Counted from the stretch's first letter, positions 43,475 to 53,048 are shown. The stretch is 64,000 bases of DNA from Aliishimia sp039978895 (GCA_039978895.1 JBDWAL010000055.1:404128-468127); one strand, 5' to 3'. Notes: generated by a model not told the origin, from the letters alone. Program-made: numbers and translations.

Positions 43475-43533
43475 GGGTTAGCTCCCTGTCATGGCTTGGC
43501 CTTTGTCGGCTCAGGCTTTACCTCAAGGAGATC

Positions 43534-45759
43534 ATGTCTGAAACCCCTTATGATAGCGCTGACACTGACAGCCCCGACTTCTTTGACGAAGGCGCGTTGA
43601 TTGGTGTGCTCACAACACAGCCCTTAGATCGCGTTCTGGACTATAAAGCACCAGAAGGGGGATGTTGGCTTGGGGCCTTTGTCGAAGTGCCCTTGGGGCC
43701 GCGCAAAGTGCTTGGCGTGGTATGGGGCGCTGGTCGTGGCGATTGGGACATTGCCAAGGTGCGAAAAGCAAACCGAGTGTTGGATGTCGCCCCGATGCGC
43801 ACTGAATTGCGCAGTTTTCTGGAGCGCTCCGCAGCCTACACGCTGACATCGATGCCATCGATGTTACGGCTTGCAACGCGCGCGCCGGGCTTGGGTGACC
43901 CACCCTCTATGCGCAAAGTGTATCGTCGCGGGGATGCAGAACCGGACCGTATGACCGATGCGCGTGCCAGAGTGTTAGACACTTTGGCGCAATATGGCGA
44001 CCTGAGCTTTACGTTAAAGGAACTGGCCGAATTGGCCGGGGTGACCTCATCTGTGATCAAAGGGTTGGTCAAACACAACGCGGTCAGCGAAGAAGACGCG
44101 CCACGTGACTTGCCATTTCCACGACTAGATCCCGATTTGCCGAGCAAAGCGCTGACTGACGCGCAGGCTGAGGGCGCAAACGCCTTGCGTGCAGACATCC
44201 AATCAGGGTGCTATGGGACCACTTTGCTGCGCGGGGTCACGGGGTCCGGGAAGACAGAGGTCTATTTGGAAGCCGTCGCGGCGTGTTTGGCACAGGGGCG
44301 TCAAGCTCTTGTTTTGCTGCCGGAAATCGCACTGACGGCAGAGTTCTTGACCCGTGTTGAGGCGCGGTTTGGTGCGCGACCTGCGGAATGGCATTCGGGT
44401 GCGACCATGACAGAGCGGCGCCGGATTTGGCGTATGGTGGGCAACGGCGGCGTGCAACTGGTGGTTGGTGCGCGCTCTGCTTTATTTCTGCCCTACCGCG
44501 ATTTGGGTCTCATTATCGTCGATGAAGAACACGACAGTTCCTACAAACAAGAAGAAGGCGTGTTGTACAACGCGCGCGATATGGCAGTGCTACGCGCGTC
44601 TATTTGCGGGGCGCAAGTAGTATTGGCATCAGCGACGCCAAGTCTTGAAACATGGGCAAATGCGAAAGCCGGAAAATACAAACGGATCGATCTTGAGGCC
44701 CGTTTTGGTCCCGCTGTTATGCCCGATATGCGCACAATCGATATGCGCACTGAAGATTTGCCAAGTAACCGTTGGATTTCACCGACTTTGCAGGCCGCAG
44801 CACAAGCGCGGGTGGACAAGGGCGAACAAACTCTACTGTTTTTGAACCGGCGCGGTTATGCACCGGTGACACTCTGTCGGGCTTGTGGGCACCAAATTGC
44901 GTGTGATGATTGTGACGCGCGTATGGTGGAGCATCGGTTTCTCAAAAGGTTGGTGTGTCACCAATGCGGTGAAAGCAAACCCATGCCGACAGTCTGTCCC
45001 AATTGCCAAGCCGAGGATAAATTGGCACCTGTCGGGCCGGGCGTTGAACGATTATCCGAAGAGGCAACGGCGTTATTTCCAGACGCACGCATTGCAGTGT
45101 TGTCGTCAGATTTGTTTGGCTCCGCACGCGCGCTCAAAGCGGAAATCGTCGCGATTGCAGAAGGCGGTGCCGACATCATTATTGGCACGCAATTGGTCGC
45201 CAAAGGACATAACTTCCCGAAATTGACGTTGGTTGGGGTGATCGATGCGGACCTTGGCTTGCAAGGATCAGATCTGCGGGCAGCTGAGCGGACATTTCAG
45301 CTGATGCGCCAAGTTGCAGGACGGGCAGGGCGGGCTGAGGCACCGGGAACCGCATTGATGCAAACATTCCAGCCCGATCATCCGGTGATCCGCTCCATCC
45401 TTGCGGGGGATGAAGAAGGTTTCTGGAGCGCTGAAGCCGCCGAACGTCAGGCCGCAGGCGTGCCCCCTTATGGACGAATGGCGGGTATCATCTTGTCGGG
45501 CCCTGATGTCGGGCAGGTGTTTGATGCTGGCAATTTGTTGGCACGCCAAGACCGCGCCTTAAGGGATGTGGGGGCGCAAGTTTATGGGCCTGCCCCTGCA
45601 CCAATCGCGCGTGTTCGCGGACGTCATCGCGTGCGGTTGTTGGTCAAAGCGCCTAAGGGAACCGCTTTGCAGCCAGCGCTCTCGCGTTGGGTGTCTCAAG
45701 TGCGATTGAAGGGCGATATGCGATTGGCCGTTGATATCGACCCGCAGAGCTTTCTTTGA
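43534..45759 (+). CDS. priA: Primosomal replication helicase PriA
   Basis: PriA restarts collapsed replication forks. The 741-residue protein has the 3'-DNA-binding domain at the N-terminus, Walker A GVTGSGKTEVY (around 233-243), the DEEH box VDEEHDSSYKQEEG, and a zinc region with paired cysteines (CRACGHQIACDDC, CHQCGES, CPNC) near residues 450-490. Motif VI appears as QVAGRAGRAE. AAGGAGA just before the ATG is a strong ribosome site. Divergent from tal. Confidence 0.96.
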   Translation: MSETPYDSADTDSPDFFDEGALIGVLTTQPLDRVLDYKAPEGGCWLGAFVEVPLGPRKVLGVVWGAGRGDWDIAKVRKANRVLDVAPMRTELRSFLERSAAYTLTSMPSMLRLATRAPGLGDPPSMRKVYRRGDAEPDRMTDARARVLDTLAQYGDLSFTLKELAELAGVTSSVIKGLVKHNAVSEEDAPRDLPFPRLDPDLPSKALTDAQAEGANALRADIQSGCYGTTLLRGVTGSGKTEVYLEAVAACLAQGRQALVLLPEIALTAEFLTRVEARFGARPAEWHSGATMTERRRIWRMVGNGGVQLVVGARSALFLPYRDLGLIIVDEEHDSSYKQEEGVLYNARDMAVLRASICGAQVVLASATPSLETWANAKAGKYKRIDLEARFGPAVMPDMRTIDMRTEDLPSNRWISPTLQAAAQARVDKGEQTLLFLNRRGYAPVTLCRACGHQIACDDCDARMVEHRFLKRLVCHQCGESKPMPTVCPNCQAEDKLAPVGPGVERLSEEATALFPDARIAVLSSDLFGSARALKAEIVAIAEGGADIIIGTQLVAKGHNFPKLTLVGVIDADLGLQGSDLRAAERTFQLMRQVAGRAGRAEAPGTALMQTFQPDHPVIRSILAGDEEGFWSAEAAERQAAGVPPYGRMAGIILSGPDVGQVFDAGNLLARQDRALRDVGAQVYGPAPAPIARVRGRHRVRLLVKAPKGTALQPALSRWVSQVRLKGDMRLAVDIDPQSFL

Positions 45760-45872
45760 ATTTGCTGGGTGGTCATTGGGCGGTTGTGTTTGAATGTCGA
45801 CCCAAGTTTTGTCTCTGTCTTGGGAATTGATGAGCCTGATATAGCAATTACAGTGTTGGATCGCTTAGGAAT

Positions 45873-46034
45873 TCATGGCGAGCAAAGGGTCATCAAGTCC
45901 GCATATTCCTGTGCTCTTGCTGCTTGCTTGAAACAGGCGTAAGCCTCGCTAAGGACTTCGCGTTTAAGTTTATAGAAACGACGCTGCTTCCACGCTTGCG
46001 GCACGAATATGTCCTTCGATTCGTAATATCTCAT
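45873..46034 (-). CDS. Possible small protein (53 aa)
   Basis: A 53-residue open frame on the minus strand, MRYYESKDIFVPQAWKQRRF then YKLKREVLSEAYACFKQAAR and AQEYADLMTLCSP, fills most of the gap between priA and the MFS gene. The second half looks like a regular amphipathic helix with a Lys/Arg-rich start, unlike random non-coding sequence. There is no clear ribosome site before the ATG, and the frame is closed just upstream. I do not recognise it. It might be a small protein or a relic of a longer gene. Confidence 0.35.
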   Translation of the reverse strand: MRYYESKDIFVPQAWKQRRFYKLKREVLSEAYACFKQAARAQEYADLMTLCSP

Positions 46035-46054
46035 ATGAAAAGCAAGATGCCGTA

Positions 46055-47296
46055 ATGCTCCAAATGCGCAACATCCTCAAGTTGGACAATACAGACCACC
46101 TGCCGCGTTGGCGTCAGCCCATAACGCTGTTGTTCTTGATTGCGGTCGCGATGCCGATTGCATTTTTCACGTGGTACGCGTTGCTGAACAACTTTGTTGA
46201 GGACGTGGCGAATTTTGATGGCGCGGATATCGGCTTGTTGCATACGATCCGCGAGATTCCGGGTTTTTTGGCAATTGGTGTGATCGCGATCATCATCTTT
46301 GTGCGCGAGCAAATCCTTGGTTTGGTGTCGTTGATCTTGCTTGGGGTTGCCACGGCTGTGACCGCGCAATTCCCCGAACTCCGTGGGATTTTGCTGCTGA
46401 CATTCTTGGGCTCGGTCGGTTTTCACTACTATGAAACGGTCAATCAATCGCTGCAATTGCAATGGCTGCCCAAAGACCGCGCCCCACAAATTCTAGGGCT
46501 GCTTCTTGCGACGGGCTCTGCGGCTACGTTCTGTGTGTATTTCGTGATTATGCTGCTCTGGGAGCCTTTGGGGCTGACCTACAACATGGTCTTTATGGCC
46601 GGTGGAGGAATTACAGCCGCCATCGCGATTTTCGCACTTTTCGCCTATCCGCAATTTGAATCGCCGCACCCGCAAGTCAAAAAGATGGTCCTGCGCAAAC
46701 GCTATTGGCTGTATTATGCGCTGCAGTTTATGGCTGGGGCCCGGCGTCAGATTTTCATGGTCTTTGCGGGCTTTATGATGGTTGAAAAGTTTGGTTTTGA
46801 AGTGCACGAGGTTGCCGGGCTGTACCTGATCAACCTTGTGATCAACATGGGCGTGGCCCCGTTCCTTGGCAAAGCTGTCGCGCGATTTGGTGAACGCAAT
46901 GCTTTGTTGTTCGAATATGCGGGGCTGATTTGTGTGTTCCTTGCCTATGGCGGGGTCTATTTCTTTGATTGGGGCTTTATGGTTGCGGCGTTTTTATATG
47001 TGCTGGACCATGTTTTCTTTGGATTGGCGCTGGCGTTAAAAACGTATTTCCAGAAGATTGGTGATCCGGGCGATATGGCCCCGACTGCTGCTGTGGCATT
47101 TACGATCAACCACATCTCAGCGGTCTTTCTGCCCGTACTCTTGGGATTGCTGTGGTTGGTTTCACCAGCTGCTGTTTTCATCTTCGCCGCCTTTATGGCA
47201 TCGGTGTCCTTTACGCTTGCGACCCTTATCCCGCGCCATCCAGCTGCCGGAAATGAGACGAAATTTTCGCAACGCGTCGCGGCTCCCGCGGAATGA
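46055..47296 (+). CDS. Major facilitator superfamily transporter
   Basis: This 413-residue membrane protein has about 12 helices and MFS character. The N-terminal half includes NNFVEDVANFDGADIGLLHTIREIPGF, and the loop QLQWLPKDRAPQILGLLLATGS is characteristic of this subfamily. The substrate is unknown. Met at 46064 (MRNILKLDNTD) is an alternative start. The stop overlaps the MATE gene by ATGA, so the two exporters are made together. Confidence 0.85.
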   Translation: MLQMRNILKLDNTDHLPRWRQPITLLFLIAVAMPIAFFTWYALLNNFVEDVANFDGADIGLLHTIREIPGFLAIGVIAIIIFVREQILGLVSLILLGVATAVTAQFPELRGILLLTFLGSVGFHYYETVNQSLQLQWLPKDRAPQILGLLLATGSAATFCVYFVIMLLWEPLGLTYNMVFMAGGGITAAIAIFALFAYPQFESPHPQVKKMVLRKRYWLYYALQFMAGARRQIFMVFAGFMMVEKFGFEVHEVAGLYLINLVINMGVAPFLGKAVARFGERNALLFEYAGLICVFLAYGGVYFFDWGFMVAAFLYVLDHVFFGLALALKTYFQKIGDPGDMAPTAAVAFTINHISAVFLPVLLGLLWLVSPAAVFIFAAFMASVSFTLATLIPRHPAAGNETKFSQRVAAPAE

Positions 47297-48714
47297 ATGT
47301 GAAGTCTGATACGGACGATACGGCGCAAGAATCCCAAGGACGCTTTTTAACCGGATCGACGATGGGTCATGTGGTGCGCATGACGGCGACGGGCGCATTT
47401 GGGATCACTTTTGTGTTTCTCGTGGATGCGCTGAATTTGTTTTGGCTAAGCTGGATCGGTGATCCGCAATTGGTTGCCGCCATCGGCTTTGCCTACGCCA
47501 TCCAGTTCTTTTCCGTCTCGTCTGGGATCGGACTAATGATCGCCGGGACTGCGCTGATTTCCAGAGCCATCGGGCGTGGTGCGCGCGCTGAGGCCCGCTC
47601 TCGGGCGGGCGCTGCCATTGTGATTTCCGTTGGGGTGCAGTGCGCGACTGCTTTGTTGGTATTTATTTTCCGTCATGATCTGATTGCGCTGGCCGGGGCC
47701 ACTGGCGAAACCGCACGCTTGGCGGCGCGCTATCTGGCAATCACGATATTCTCTTTGATCCCGATGGCTGTTGCGCTGGTGCAATCGGGCACGCTGCGCG
47801 CTGACGGATTTGGCGCCAAAGCGATGTACGTCACCTTGTTGGCTGGTTTGATGCTGATGATCATCGACCCCATTCTTATCATCTGGATGGGGTTGGGACT
47901 GGACGGGGCTGCTTATAGCTTAGTTATCTTCCGGTTCTTTCTGATGGGGTTCAGTTTCTATTTTGCAGTCTATCAAACACGGTTGATCGATCGACCAAGT
48001 CCGGCGTCGATCAAAGCTGCGTTTGTACCGTTCATGTTGATTGCCATTCCAACGATATCCACGCAGATGGCAACGCCCGCAGGAAATTACTTGCTCACGA
48101 TAGTTATGTCGCAATTTGGCGATGACGCTGTTGGGGCATGGGCTGTGGTCAGCCGATTGACGGTCTTGGTCTTTGGCGGGGTATTCGCGCTTTCAGGTGC
48201 GATTGGCGGCATTTTCGGGCAGAATTACGGGGCTGGTCAATTTGACCGCCTACGCTCGACCTATTTGAATGCGATTACGTTCTGCTTGATTTATTCTGTC
48301 GTGGCATGGGTGCTGCTTGCGACCGCATCACCCTACATTGCAAAAGCATTTGCCTTAAGTGATCAGGGTGCCGAGGTTCTTAGCGCGTTCACCACGTTTG
48401 GTGTCGGTGGGTTTGTCTTTGTTGGCATGTTGTTTGTTTCCAACGCTGCTTTCAACAATCTTGGCAAACCGGGGCGCTCGACTTTGGTGAACTGGACCAA
48501 GGATGGTGTGTTAAGTTGGCCAGCTGCAATTTGGTTGGCGACGATCTTTGGCGCGCCGGGAGTAATCTATGGTCAGGCCTTGGCGGGATTGATCGCTGGA
48601 ACAGCCGCTGTTTTTTGGGGTTGGACCTATATTCGCAGGATTGGGGAGGATGGCGTGCTTGACGTGGCGGACCCACGCCCCTACCCGAACTCCGACAGAT
48701 ATCGCATCCGATGA
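47293..48714 (+). CDS. MATE family efflux transporter
   Basis: This 473-residue protein has twelve membrane helices and the MATE fold with its two MatE halves (VVRMTATGAFGITFVFLVDALNLFW at about 28-52, and ISTQMATPAGNYLLTIVMSQFGDDAVGAWAVV in the second half). It probably uses Na+ or H+ to expel cationic compounds. Translation starts inside the end of the MFS gene. The short hydrophilic C-terminus ends in PYPNSDRYRIR. Confidence 0.9.
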   Translation: MNVKSDTDDTAQESQGRFLTGSTMGHVVRMTATGAFGITFVFLVDALNLFWLSWIGDPQLVAAIGFAYAIQFFSVSSGIGLMIAGTALISRAIGRGARAEARSRAGAAIVISVGVQCATALLVFIFRHDLIALAGATGETARLAARYLAITIFSLIPMAVALVQSGTLRADGFGAKAMYVTLLAGLMLMIIDPILIIWMGLGLDGAAYSLVIFRFFLMGFSFYFAVYQTRLIDRPSPASIKAAFVPFMLIAIPTISTQMATPAGNYLLTIVMSQFGDDAVGAWAVVSRLTVLVFGGVFALSGAIGGIFGQNYGAGQFDRLRSTYLNAITFCLIYSVVAWVLLATASPYIAKAFALSDQGAEVLSAFTTFGVGGFVFVGMLFVSNAAFNNLGKPGRSTLVNWTKDGVLSWPAAIWLATIFGAPGVIYGQALAGLIAGTAAVFWGWTYIRRIGEDGVLDVADPRPYPNSDRYRIR

Positions 48715-48761
48715 CGCCCGCTTGATGGTTGGCCTATGATGCAAAACACATAGGAAAACAC

Positions 48762-49634
48762 ATGCCGACGTTCACAGCACTCACGATGATTTCAGGCCGC
48801 ACGCCTGCGGAAGCTTTGGGCGAAGCGATGGAACGGCTTGATCCGACACCAACAGGCGTCGGCGTTTTTGAATTGGAAGACGACAACGGCGTCTGGGAAG
48901 TCGGCGGTTATTTTACCGAAGCACCGGATGAAACGGCGCTATCTTTGCTGGCCGCCGCGATGGGCGCCAGTGCCTTTGTTGTGTCCGAATTGCCCGAAAC
49001 CGATTGGATCGCCCATGTGCAGCGCGAACTGGCCCCAGTCGAAGCGGGCCGCTTCTTTGTCTACGGGGCGCATGATGCTGAAAAAGTGCCCGACGGGCGC
49101 GAAGCCTTGCTGATAGAAGCCGCGCTTGCGTTTGGGACCGGTCATCACGGCACAACGTTGGGCTGTCTGCGGGCGTTGGACCGGCTGATGGATCAAGGCG
49201 TCCACGCCAAGAACACGGTGGATATCGGATGCGGTACAGCTGTTCTTGCCATGGCAGCTGCGAAAGTTTGGCCCGAAACGGTTCTTGCCAGCGATATTGA
49301 TCAAGTTGCGGTTGATGTGGCCGAGGCCAATGTGCGTGCAAATGATCTTACGGGACGGGTTCAATGCGTCGAGGCGGCCGGATTTGATCACCCAGAGCTA
49401 AAGCAAGCTGCCTCGTTTGATTTGGTGTTCGCAAATATTCTTAAAGGTCCGTTAATCGCACTCGCGCCGGACATGTCCCGTGTCGTTGCGCCTGCTGGTT
49501 TCGCGATTCTATCTGGAATTTTAATCGAACAGGCTGACGAAATTGTGGCTCATTATGCACGGAGTGGCTTCAATCTTGTCCACCACGAAGAGATTGGTGA
49601 CTGGGCGTGTCTAACGCTCCAAAAATCTGCCTGA
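48762..49634 (+). CDS. prmA: Ribosomal protein L11 methyltransferase PrmA
   Basis: PrmA methylates ribosomal protein L11 with S-adenosylmethionine. The 290-residue protein has an N-terminal substrate-binding part and a Rossmann-like C-terminal domain with VDIGCGTAVLAMAAAKVWP (SAM motif I, about residues 150-168) and FANILKGPLIALAPDM (motif IV). The ATG at 48762 follows TAGGAAAAC. FGTGHHGTTLGCLRAL is a strong PrmA signature. An upstream in-frame codon at 48729 is less likely. Confidence 0.93.
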   Translation: MPTFTALTMISGRTPAEALGEAMERLDPTPTGVGVFELEDDNGVWEVGGYFTEAPDETALSLLAAAMGASAFVVSELPETDWIAHVQRELAPVEAGRFFVYGAHDAEKVPDGREALLIEAALAFGTGHHGTTLGCLRALDRLMDQGVHAKNTVDIGCGTAVLAMAAAKVWPETVLASDIDQVAVDVAEANVRANDLTGRVQCVEAAGFDHPELKQAASFDLVFANILKGPLIALAPDMSRVVAPAGFAILSGILIEQADEIVAHYARSGFNLVHHEEIGDWACLTLQKSA

Positions 49635-49738
49635 TTTAGACGTTTTTTAGATCATTTTCATGATTTGCCCTTATTTCGCCATATTTACTGTTCATTAAGG
49701 AGCTTGCTGGCGGGGGCCAGGTTTACGCAGGGGCAAGC

Positions 49739-50083
49739 ATGTCTGTTAGCCACACTGAATTTTCAAGTCGGGTATCTCGGCTAGGGCGCCAGCATCGCGC
49801 TATGGGCCGCGGATATACCGCCAGCTTGCGCGGCGATGGGCTGATTGTCGTCCACCCGCGTCGTCTGCAATTCAAATTACCTGTTCGCGGCTTTGTGCTG
49901 CTGATGGTGGCCTTCATGGTCTTTAAAGGTTTCATGGTAAGTTACCTTGGAGACGCAACCTACGATGCACGTCTTGACGTGTTACGGTCTGGCTCCCTGT
50001 TCGGGGAAGTGGGCGCCTTTGTTATGGGTGTAGACCCAGTCGCCAATGTCATTGCCGTTAGTTTCAATACGATCATCAAGTAA
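49739..50083 (+). CDS. Small membrane-anchored protein of unknown function
   Basis: This 114-residue protein has a basic N-terminus (RVSRLGRQHRAMGRGYTASLRGDG), one membrane helix at about residues 51-70 (GFVLLMVAFMVFKGFMVSYLG), and a C-terminal tail (AYDARLDVLRSGSLFGEVGAFVMGVDP). I do not recognise the family beyond its resemblance to short proteins in Rhodobacterales. The ATG follows AGGGGC. A strong terminator ends the transcript. Confidence 0.75.
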   Translation: MSVSHTEFSSRVSRLGRQHRAMGRGYTASLRGDGLIVVHPRRLQFKLPVRGFVLLMVAFMVFKGFMVSYLGDATYDARLDVLRSGSLFGEVGAFVMGVDPVANVIAVSFNTIIK

Positions 50084-50111
50084 TCTTAACGAGTATATCC
50101 TCCAAAACGCG

Positions 50112-50149
50112 AAAGCCGCGCTATCCTGATCAGGTAGCGCGGCTTTTTT
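50112..50149 (+). terminator. Intrinsic terminator after the small membrane protein
   Basis: AAAGCCGCGCTA (50112-50123) pairs with TAGCGCGGCTTT (50135-50146), twelve perfect pairs, followed by T residues. It may also stop transcripts from DUF1127 on the other strand, but no T-run is present on that side. Confidence 0.93.
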
Positions 50150-50208
50150 GTCGGATGAAGGGGGTGATCCCGGATCATTTCCGGAATCGCCATCCTTGTT
50201 AGGTCGGC

Positions 50209-50421
50209 TCAGAAGCCGCGATGTGCGACAGATTCGATGTCGCCACGAATAAGACCAATATCGTCCAATTCACGGTCGCTCAGACCGCTCAGCGCATTGC
50301 GCGTCAGGCGGGCATCGTTCCAATCGGATACGGTGGAAATCAGGGTGGATACCCATTTGCCTGGACGCATCGCAATAGATGCAGAACCGATAACGGTTCG
50401 GGAGGTGTCAATTGCAGCCAT
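50209..50421 (-). CDS. DUF1127 small protein
   Basis: This 70-residue protein has the DUF1127 (YjiS-like) core NALSGLSDRELDDIGLIRGDIE at about residues 43-64, preceded by a basic/hydrophobic region. Members of this family are small, often RNA-binding and linked to stress, phosphate or C1/carbon responses in Rhizobium and Rhodobacter. An AAAGGAA site precedes the start. A 414-base non-coding region separates it from ruvC. Confidence 0.9.
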   Translation of the reverse strand: MAAIDTSRTVIGSASIAMRPGKWVSTLISTVSDWNDARLTRNALSGLSDRELDDIGLIRGDIESVAHRGF

Positions 50422-50835
50422 TGCAGCATTCCTTTTGTTTTAAGTTGTCGCGAAGCAGTAGTGCCTTACGATGGATGGCATCTAGTAGCCGCATATGCCT
50501 CGAGCAAGACCTGAAATTGCATAGGCGGTTTGCGTTGTTTGCATAGGTTCTGTTTTTTGGGCAGAAACGTGGTTAACGTTCTGTAATACATTTGTTTTTC
50601 AAGGTCTCAATTGGTGCGAAAACGACCCAAAAGAGGTCGTATTTGATCCACTTTGCGGGCGTGAAACCGTCTTTTGGACTCGCCGTGTCGCGAATGAACC
50701 TTAAGGGGGCGTTTTGGTCCTTTGTTGCAGAACCTCTTGGCGGATGTTCTCGCTTCGTGCTAACCCTTAAAAAGCGCTTTGAAAGTGCATCAAAATAATA
50801 ACAAACTTTATCGAGCACAGTGAGGCGGACCATCC
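50422..50835. other. 414-base intergenic region upstream of DUF1127 and ruvC
   Basis: No recognised gene or RNA; open frames on both strands are short and without family features. ACGACC (50622-50627) and GGTCGT (50635-50640) make a small hairpin. It must hold the promoters of DUF1127 (left part) and ruvCAB (right part). Confidence 0.6.
50746..50760. promoter_or_regulatory. Possible SOS-like box upstream of ruvC
   Basis: GTTC-N7-GTGC (50746-50760) matches seven of eight positions of the Rhodobacter SOS box GTTC-N7-GTTC, about 76 bases before ruvC. ruvCAB is SOS-regulated in many bacteria, but this match is weak. Confidence 0.25.
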
Positions 50836-51345
50836 ATGCGTGTATTGGGAATTGATCCGGGGCTTCGAAACCTCGGCTGGGGCGTGATCGACTCGCAAGG
50901 TAGCCGTTTGCGTCACGTTGCAAATGGGGTGTGCCAATCCTCAGCTTCGGATGATTTGGCCACCCGGTTGTTGTCTTTACACACACAACTTAGCGCCGTG
51001 GTGGCAAAATACGCCCCTGACTGCGCGGCAGTCGAACAAACCTTCGTCAACAAGGACGGGGCCGGGACACTGAAATTGGGCCAAGCGCGCGGCATTGCGA
51101 TGTTGGTCCCCGCGCAGGCCGGGCTGCCGGTCGGGGAATACGCGCCTAACCGGGTCAAGAAAACAGTTGTGGGCGTTGGTCACGCGGAAAAAGGCCAAGT
51201 TGCGCATATGGTGAAAGTACAACTGCCCGGCGTTGAACTTGCTGGGCCAGACGCGGCCGACGCACTGGCGATTGCCATCTGTCACGCACATCATGGCGGG
51301 GGCGCGAGCGGGCTCGCTGCAGCACTAGCGAGGGCCGCGGTATGA
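50836..51345 (+). CDS. ruvC: Holliday junction resolvase RuvC
   Basis: RuvC cleaves four-way junctions after RuvAB branch migration. The 169-residue protein starts MRVLGIDPGLRNLGWG (Asp7), with the catalytic Glu in AAVEQTFVNKD and the final Asp pair in GPDAADALAIAICHAH. The ATG follows GTGAGGCGG. It overlaps ruvA by ATGA. Confidence 0.97.
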   Translation: MRVLGIDPGLRNLGWGVIDSQGSRLRHVANGVCQSSASDDLATRLLSLHTQLSAVVAKYAPDCAAVEQTFVNKDGAGTLKLGQARGIAMLVPAQAGLPVGEYAPNRVKKTVVGVGHAEKGQVAHMVKVQLPGVELAGPDAADALAIAICHAHHGGGASGLAAALARAAV

Positions 51346-52019
51346 TTGGCAAACTAACTGGACGCCTTGAATACCGTTCGAGCGATCATGTGATGATCTC
51401 GGTCGGGGGCGTGGGCTATCTGGTCTATTGCTCGGATCGCACATTGGCGACACTGCCGGGTGTGGGCGAGGCAATGTCACTTTATACCGACCTTTTGGTG
51501 CGCGAAGATTTGTTGCAGTTATTCGGCTTTCAGACTTTGGTTGAAAAGGAATGGCATCGTTTGTTGATGTCCGTACAAGGTATCGGCGCGAAGGCTTCTT
51601 TGGCCATTCTAGGCGCGTTAGGGCCGGACGGCGTAAGTCGCGCGATTGCGCTTGGGGATTGGAACGCTGTGAAGGCCGCCAAAGGCGTGGGACCGAAAAT
51701 TGCGCAACGTGTGGTTCTTGACCTTAAAGATAAGGCACCGCAGGTCATGGCGATGGGGCAGGGCGTGGCCGAAGCCTTGGGCACTGTTCCGGCTGAGGAT
51801 GTGATTGACGATGGTGACGTCCCCGCAAAAACCAAGCCACGTGCAACACCTGTAAGCAATCCATCCGCGCAAGCTGATGCGCTGTCAGCTTTAGGCAATT
51901 TGGGGTACAACCCGTCCGAGGCCGCAGGGGCTGTCGCACAAGCCGCAGACCAAGATAGTGAATTAGATGCATCCGCTTTGATCCATGCCGCGTTGAAACT
52001 TCTGGCACCAAAGGGGTAA
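51342..52019 (+). CDS. ruvA: Holliday junction branch migration protein RuvA
   Basis: RuvA binds Holliday junctions as a tetramer and recruits RuvB. The 225-residue protein starts MIGKLTGRLEYRSSDH, has the oligomerisation core LLMSVQGIGAKASLAILGALG (helix-hairpin-helix) and KAAKGVGPKIAQRVVLDLKDK, a linker of about 40 residues, and the C-terminal domain III (DALSALGNLGYNPSEAAGAV) that touches RuvB. Confidence 0.97.
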   Translation: MIGKLTGRLEYRSSDHVMISVGGVGYLVYCSDRTLATLPGVGEAMSLYTDLLVREDLLQLFGFQTLVEKEWHRLLMSVQGIGAKASLAILGALGPDGVSRAIALGDWNAVKAAKGVGPKIAQRVVLDLKDKAPQVMAMGQGVAEALGTVPAEDVIDDGDVPAKTKPRATPVSNPSAQADALSALGNLGYNPSEAAGAVAQAADQDSELDASALIHAALKLLAPKG

Positions 52020-52028
52020 GTGGGACGC

Positions 52029-53048
52029 ATGAGCGATATTGATCCCACAATGCGGCCTGATCCTTTGCCCGAAGACTATGATCGGGCATTGCGGCCACAG
52101 GCGTTAAGCGAATTCATTGGCCAAGCCGAGGCGCGCGCGAACCTGTCAGTGTTCATCCAATCCGCACGCCAACGGGGCGAAGCGATGGATCATACATTGT
52201 TTCATGGCCCACCGGGCTTGGGGAAAACCACCTTGGCGCAGATCATGGCGCGCGAGCTAGGCGTTGGTTTCCGCATGACTTCTGGGCCGGTCTTGGCTAA
52301 AGCAGGGGACTTGGCGGCGATCTTGACCAACCTTGAAGCTAAGGACGTACTGTTCATCGATGAAATTCATCGTCTGAATCCGGCTGTGGAAGAAGTCCTA
52401 TACCCCGCCTTGGAAGATTTTGAGCTGGACTTGGTGATCGGTGAAGGGCCTGCGGCCCGTACCGTGCGAATTGAATTGCAACCCTTTACGCTTGTTGGGG
52501 CGACCACTCGGATGGGATTGTTGACCACGCCTTTGCGCGACCGCTTTGGCATTCCCACACGCCTGCAATTTTATACGGAAGACGAGTTGTTCGAGATTGT
52601 CACCCGAAATGCCCGCAAACTCGGCGCACCTGCGGATGACGGCGGCGCGCGTGAAATCGCCAAAAGGGCACGCGGCACCCCGCGTATTGCGGGGCGACTT
52701 TTGCGACGCGTTGTGGATTTCGCTATTGTTGAAGGGGATGGTTCGGTGACGCGTGCGTTGGCTGACAATGCGCTAACCCGACTTGGTGTCGATGAATTGG
52801 GGTTGGACGGTGCGGACCGGCGTTACTTGGGGCTGATGGCAGAACATTATGGCGGTGGTCCTGTTGGGATTGAAACCTTGTCGGCGGCCTTGTCCGAAAG
52901 CCGAGATTCCCTTGAAGACGTGATCGAGCCCTATCTGTTACAGCAAGGCTTGATTCAACGTACCCCGCGCGGACGCATGCTCGCGCAGAGGGCGTGGCGC
53001 CATCTTGGATTGGATGCGCCTAAGGGGCCGAGCGACCTGTTTGATTGA
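52029..53048 (+). CDS. ruvB: Holliday junction helicase RuvB
   Basis: RuvB is the AAA+ motor of branch migration. The 339-residue protein has Walker A HGPPGLGKTTLA, Walker B LFIDEIHRL, the sensor segment GATTRMGLLTTPLRDRFG and the C-terminal winged helix ending AWRHLGLDAP. The ATG at 52029 (MSDIDPTMRPDPLP) is preferred over a GTG nine bases upstream. Closes ruvCAB, which then gives way to a gene of unknown function. Confidence 0.97.
   Translation: MSDIDPTMRPDPLPEDYDRALRPQALSEFIGQAEARANLSVFIQSARQRGEAMDHTLFHGPPGLGKTTLAQIMARELGVGFRMTSGPVLAKAGDLAAILTNLEAKDVLFIDEIHRLNPAVEEVLYPALEDFELDLVIGEGPAARTVRIELQPFTLVGATTRMGLLTTPLRDRFGIPTRLQFYTEDELFEIVTRNARKLGAPADDGGAREIAKRARGTPRIAGRLLRRVVDFAIVEGDGSVTRALADNALTRLGVDELGLDGADRRYLGLMAEHYGGGPVGIETLSAALSESRDSLEDVIEPYLLQQGLIQRTPRGRMLAQRAWRHLGLDAPKGPSDLFD

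Noticed and set aside
50573..50986. 137-codon minus-strand frame across the ruvC start
   Set aside because: It is antisense to the conserved N-terminus of ruvC and without motif or ribosome site.
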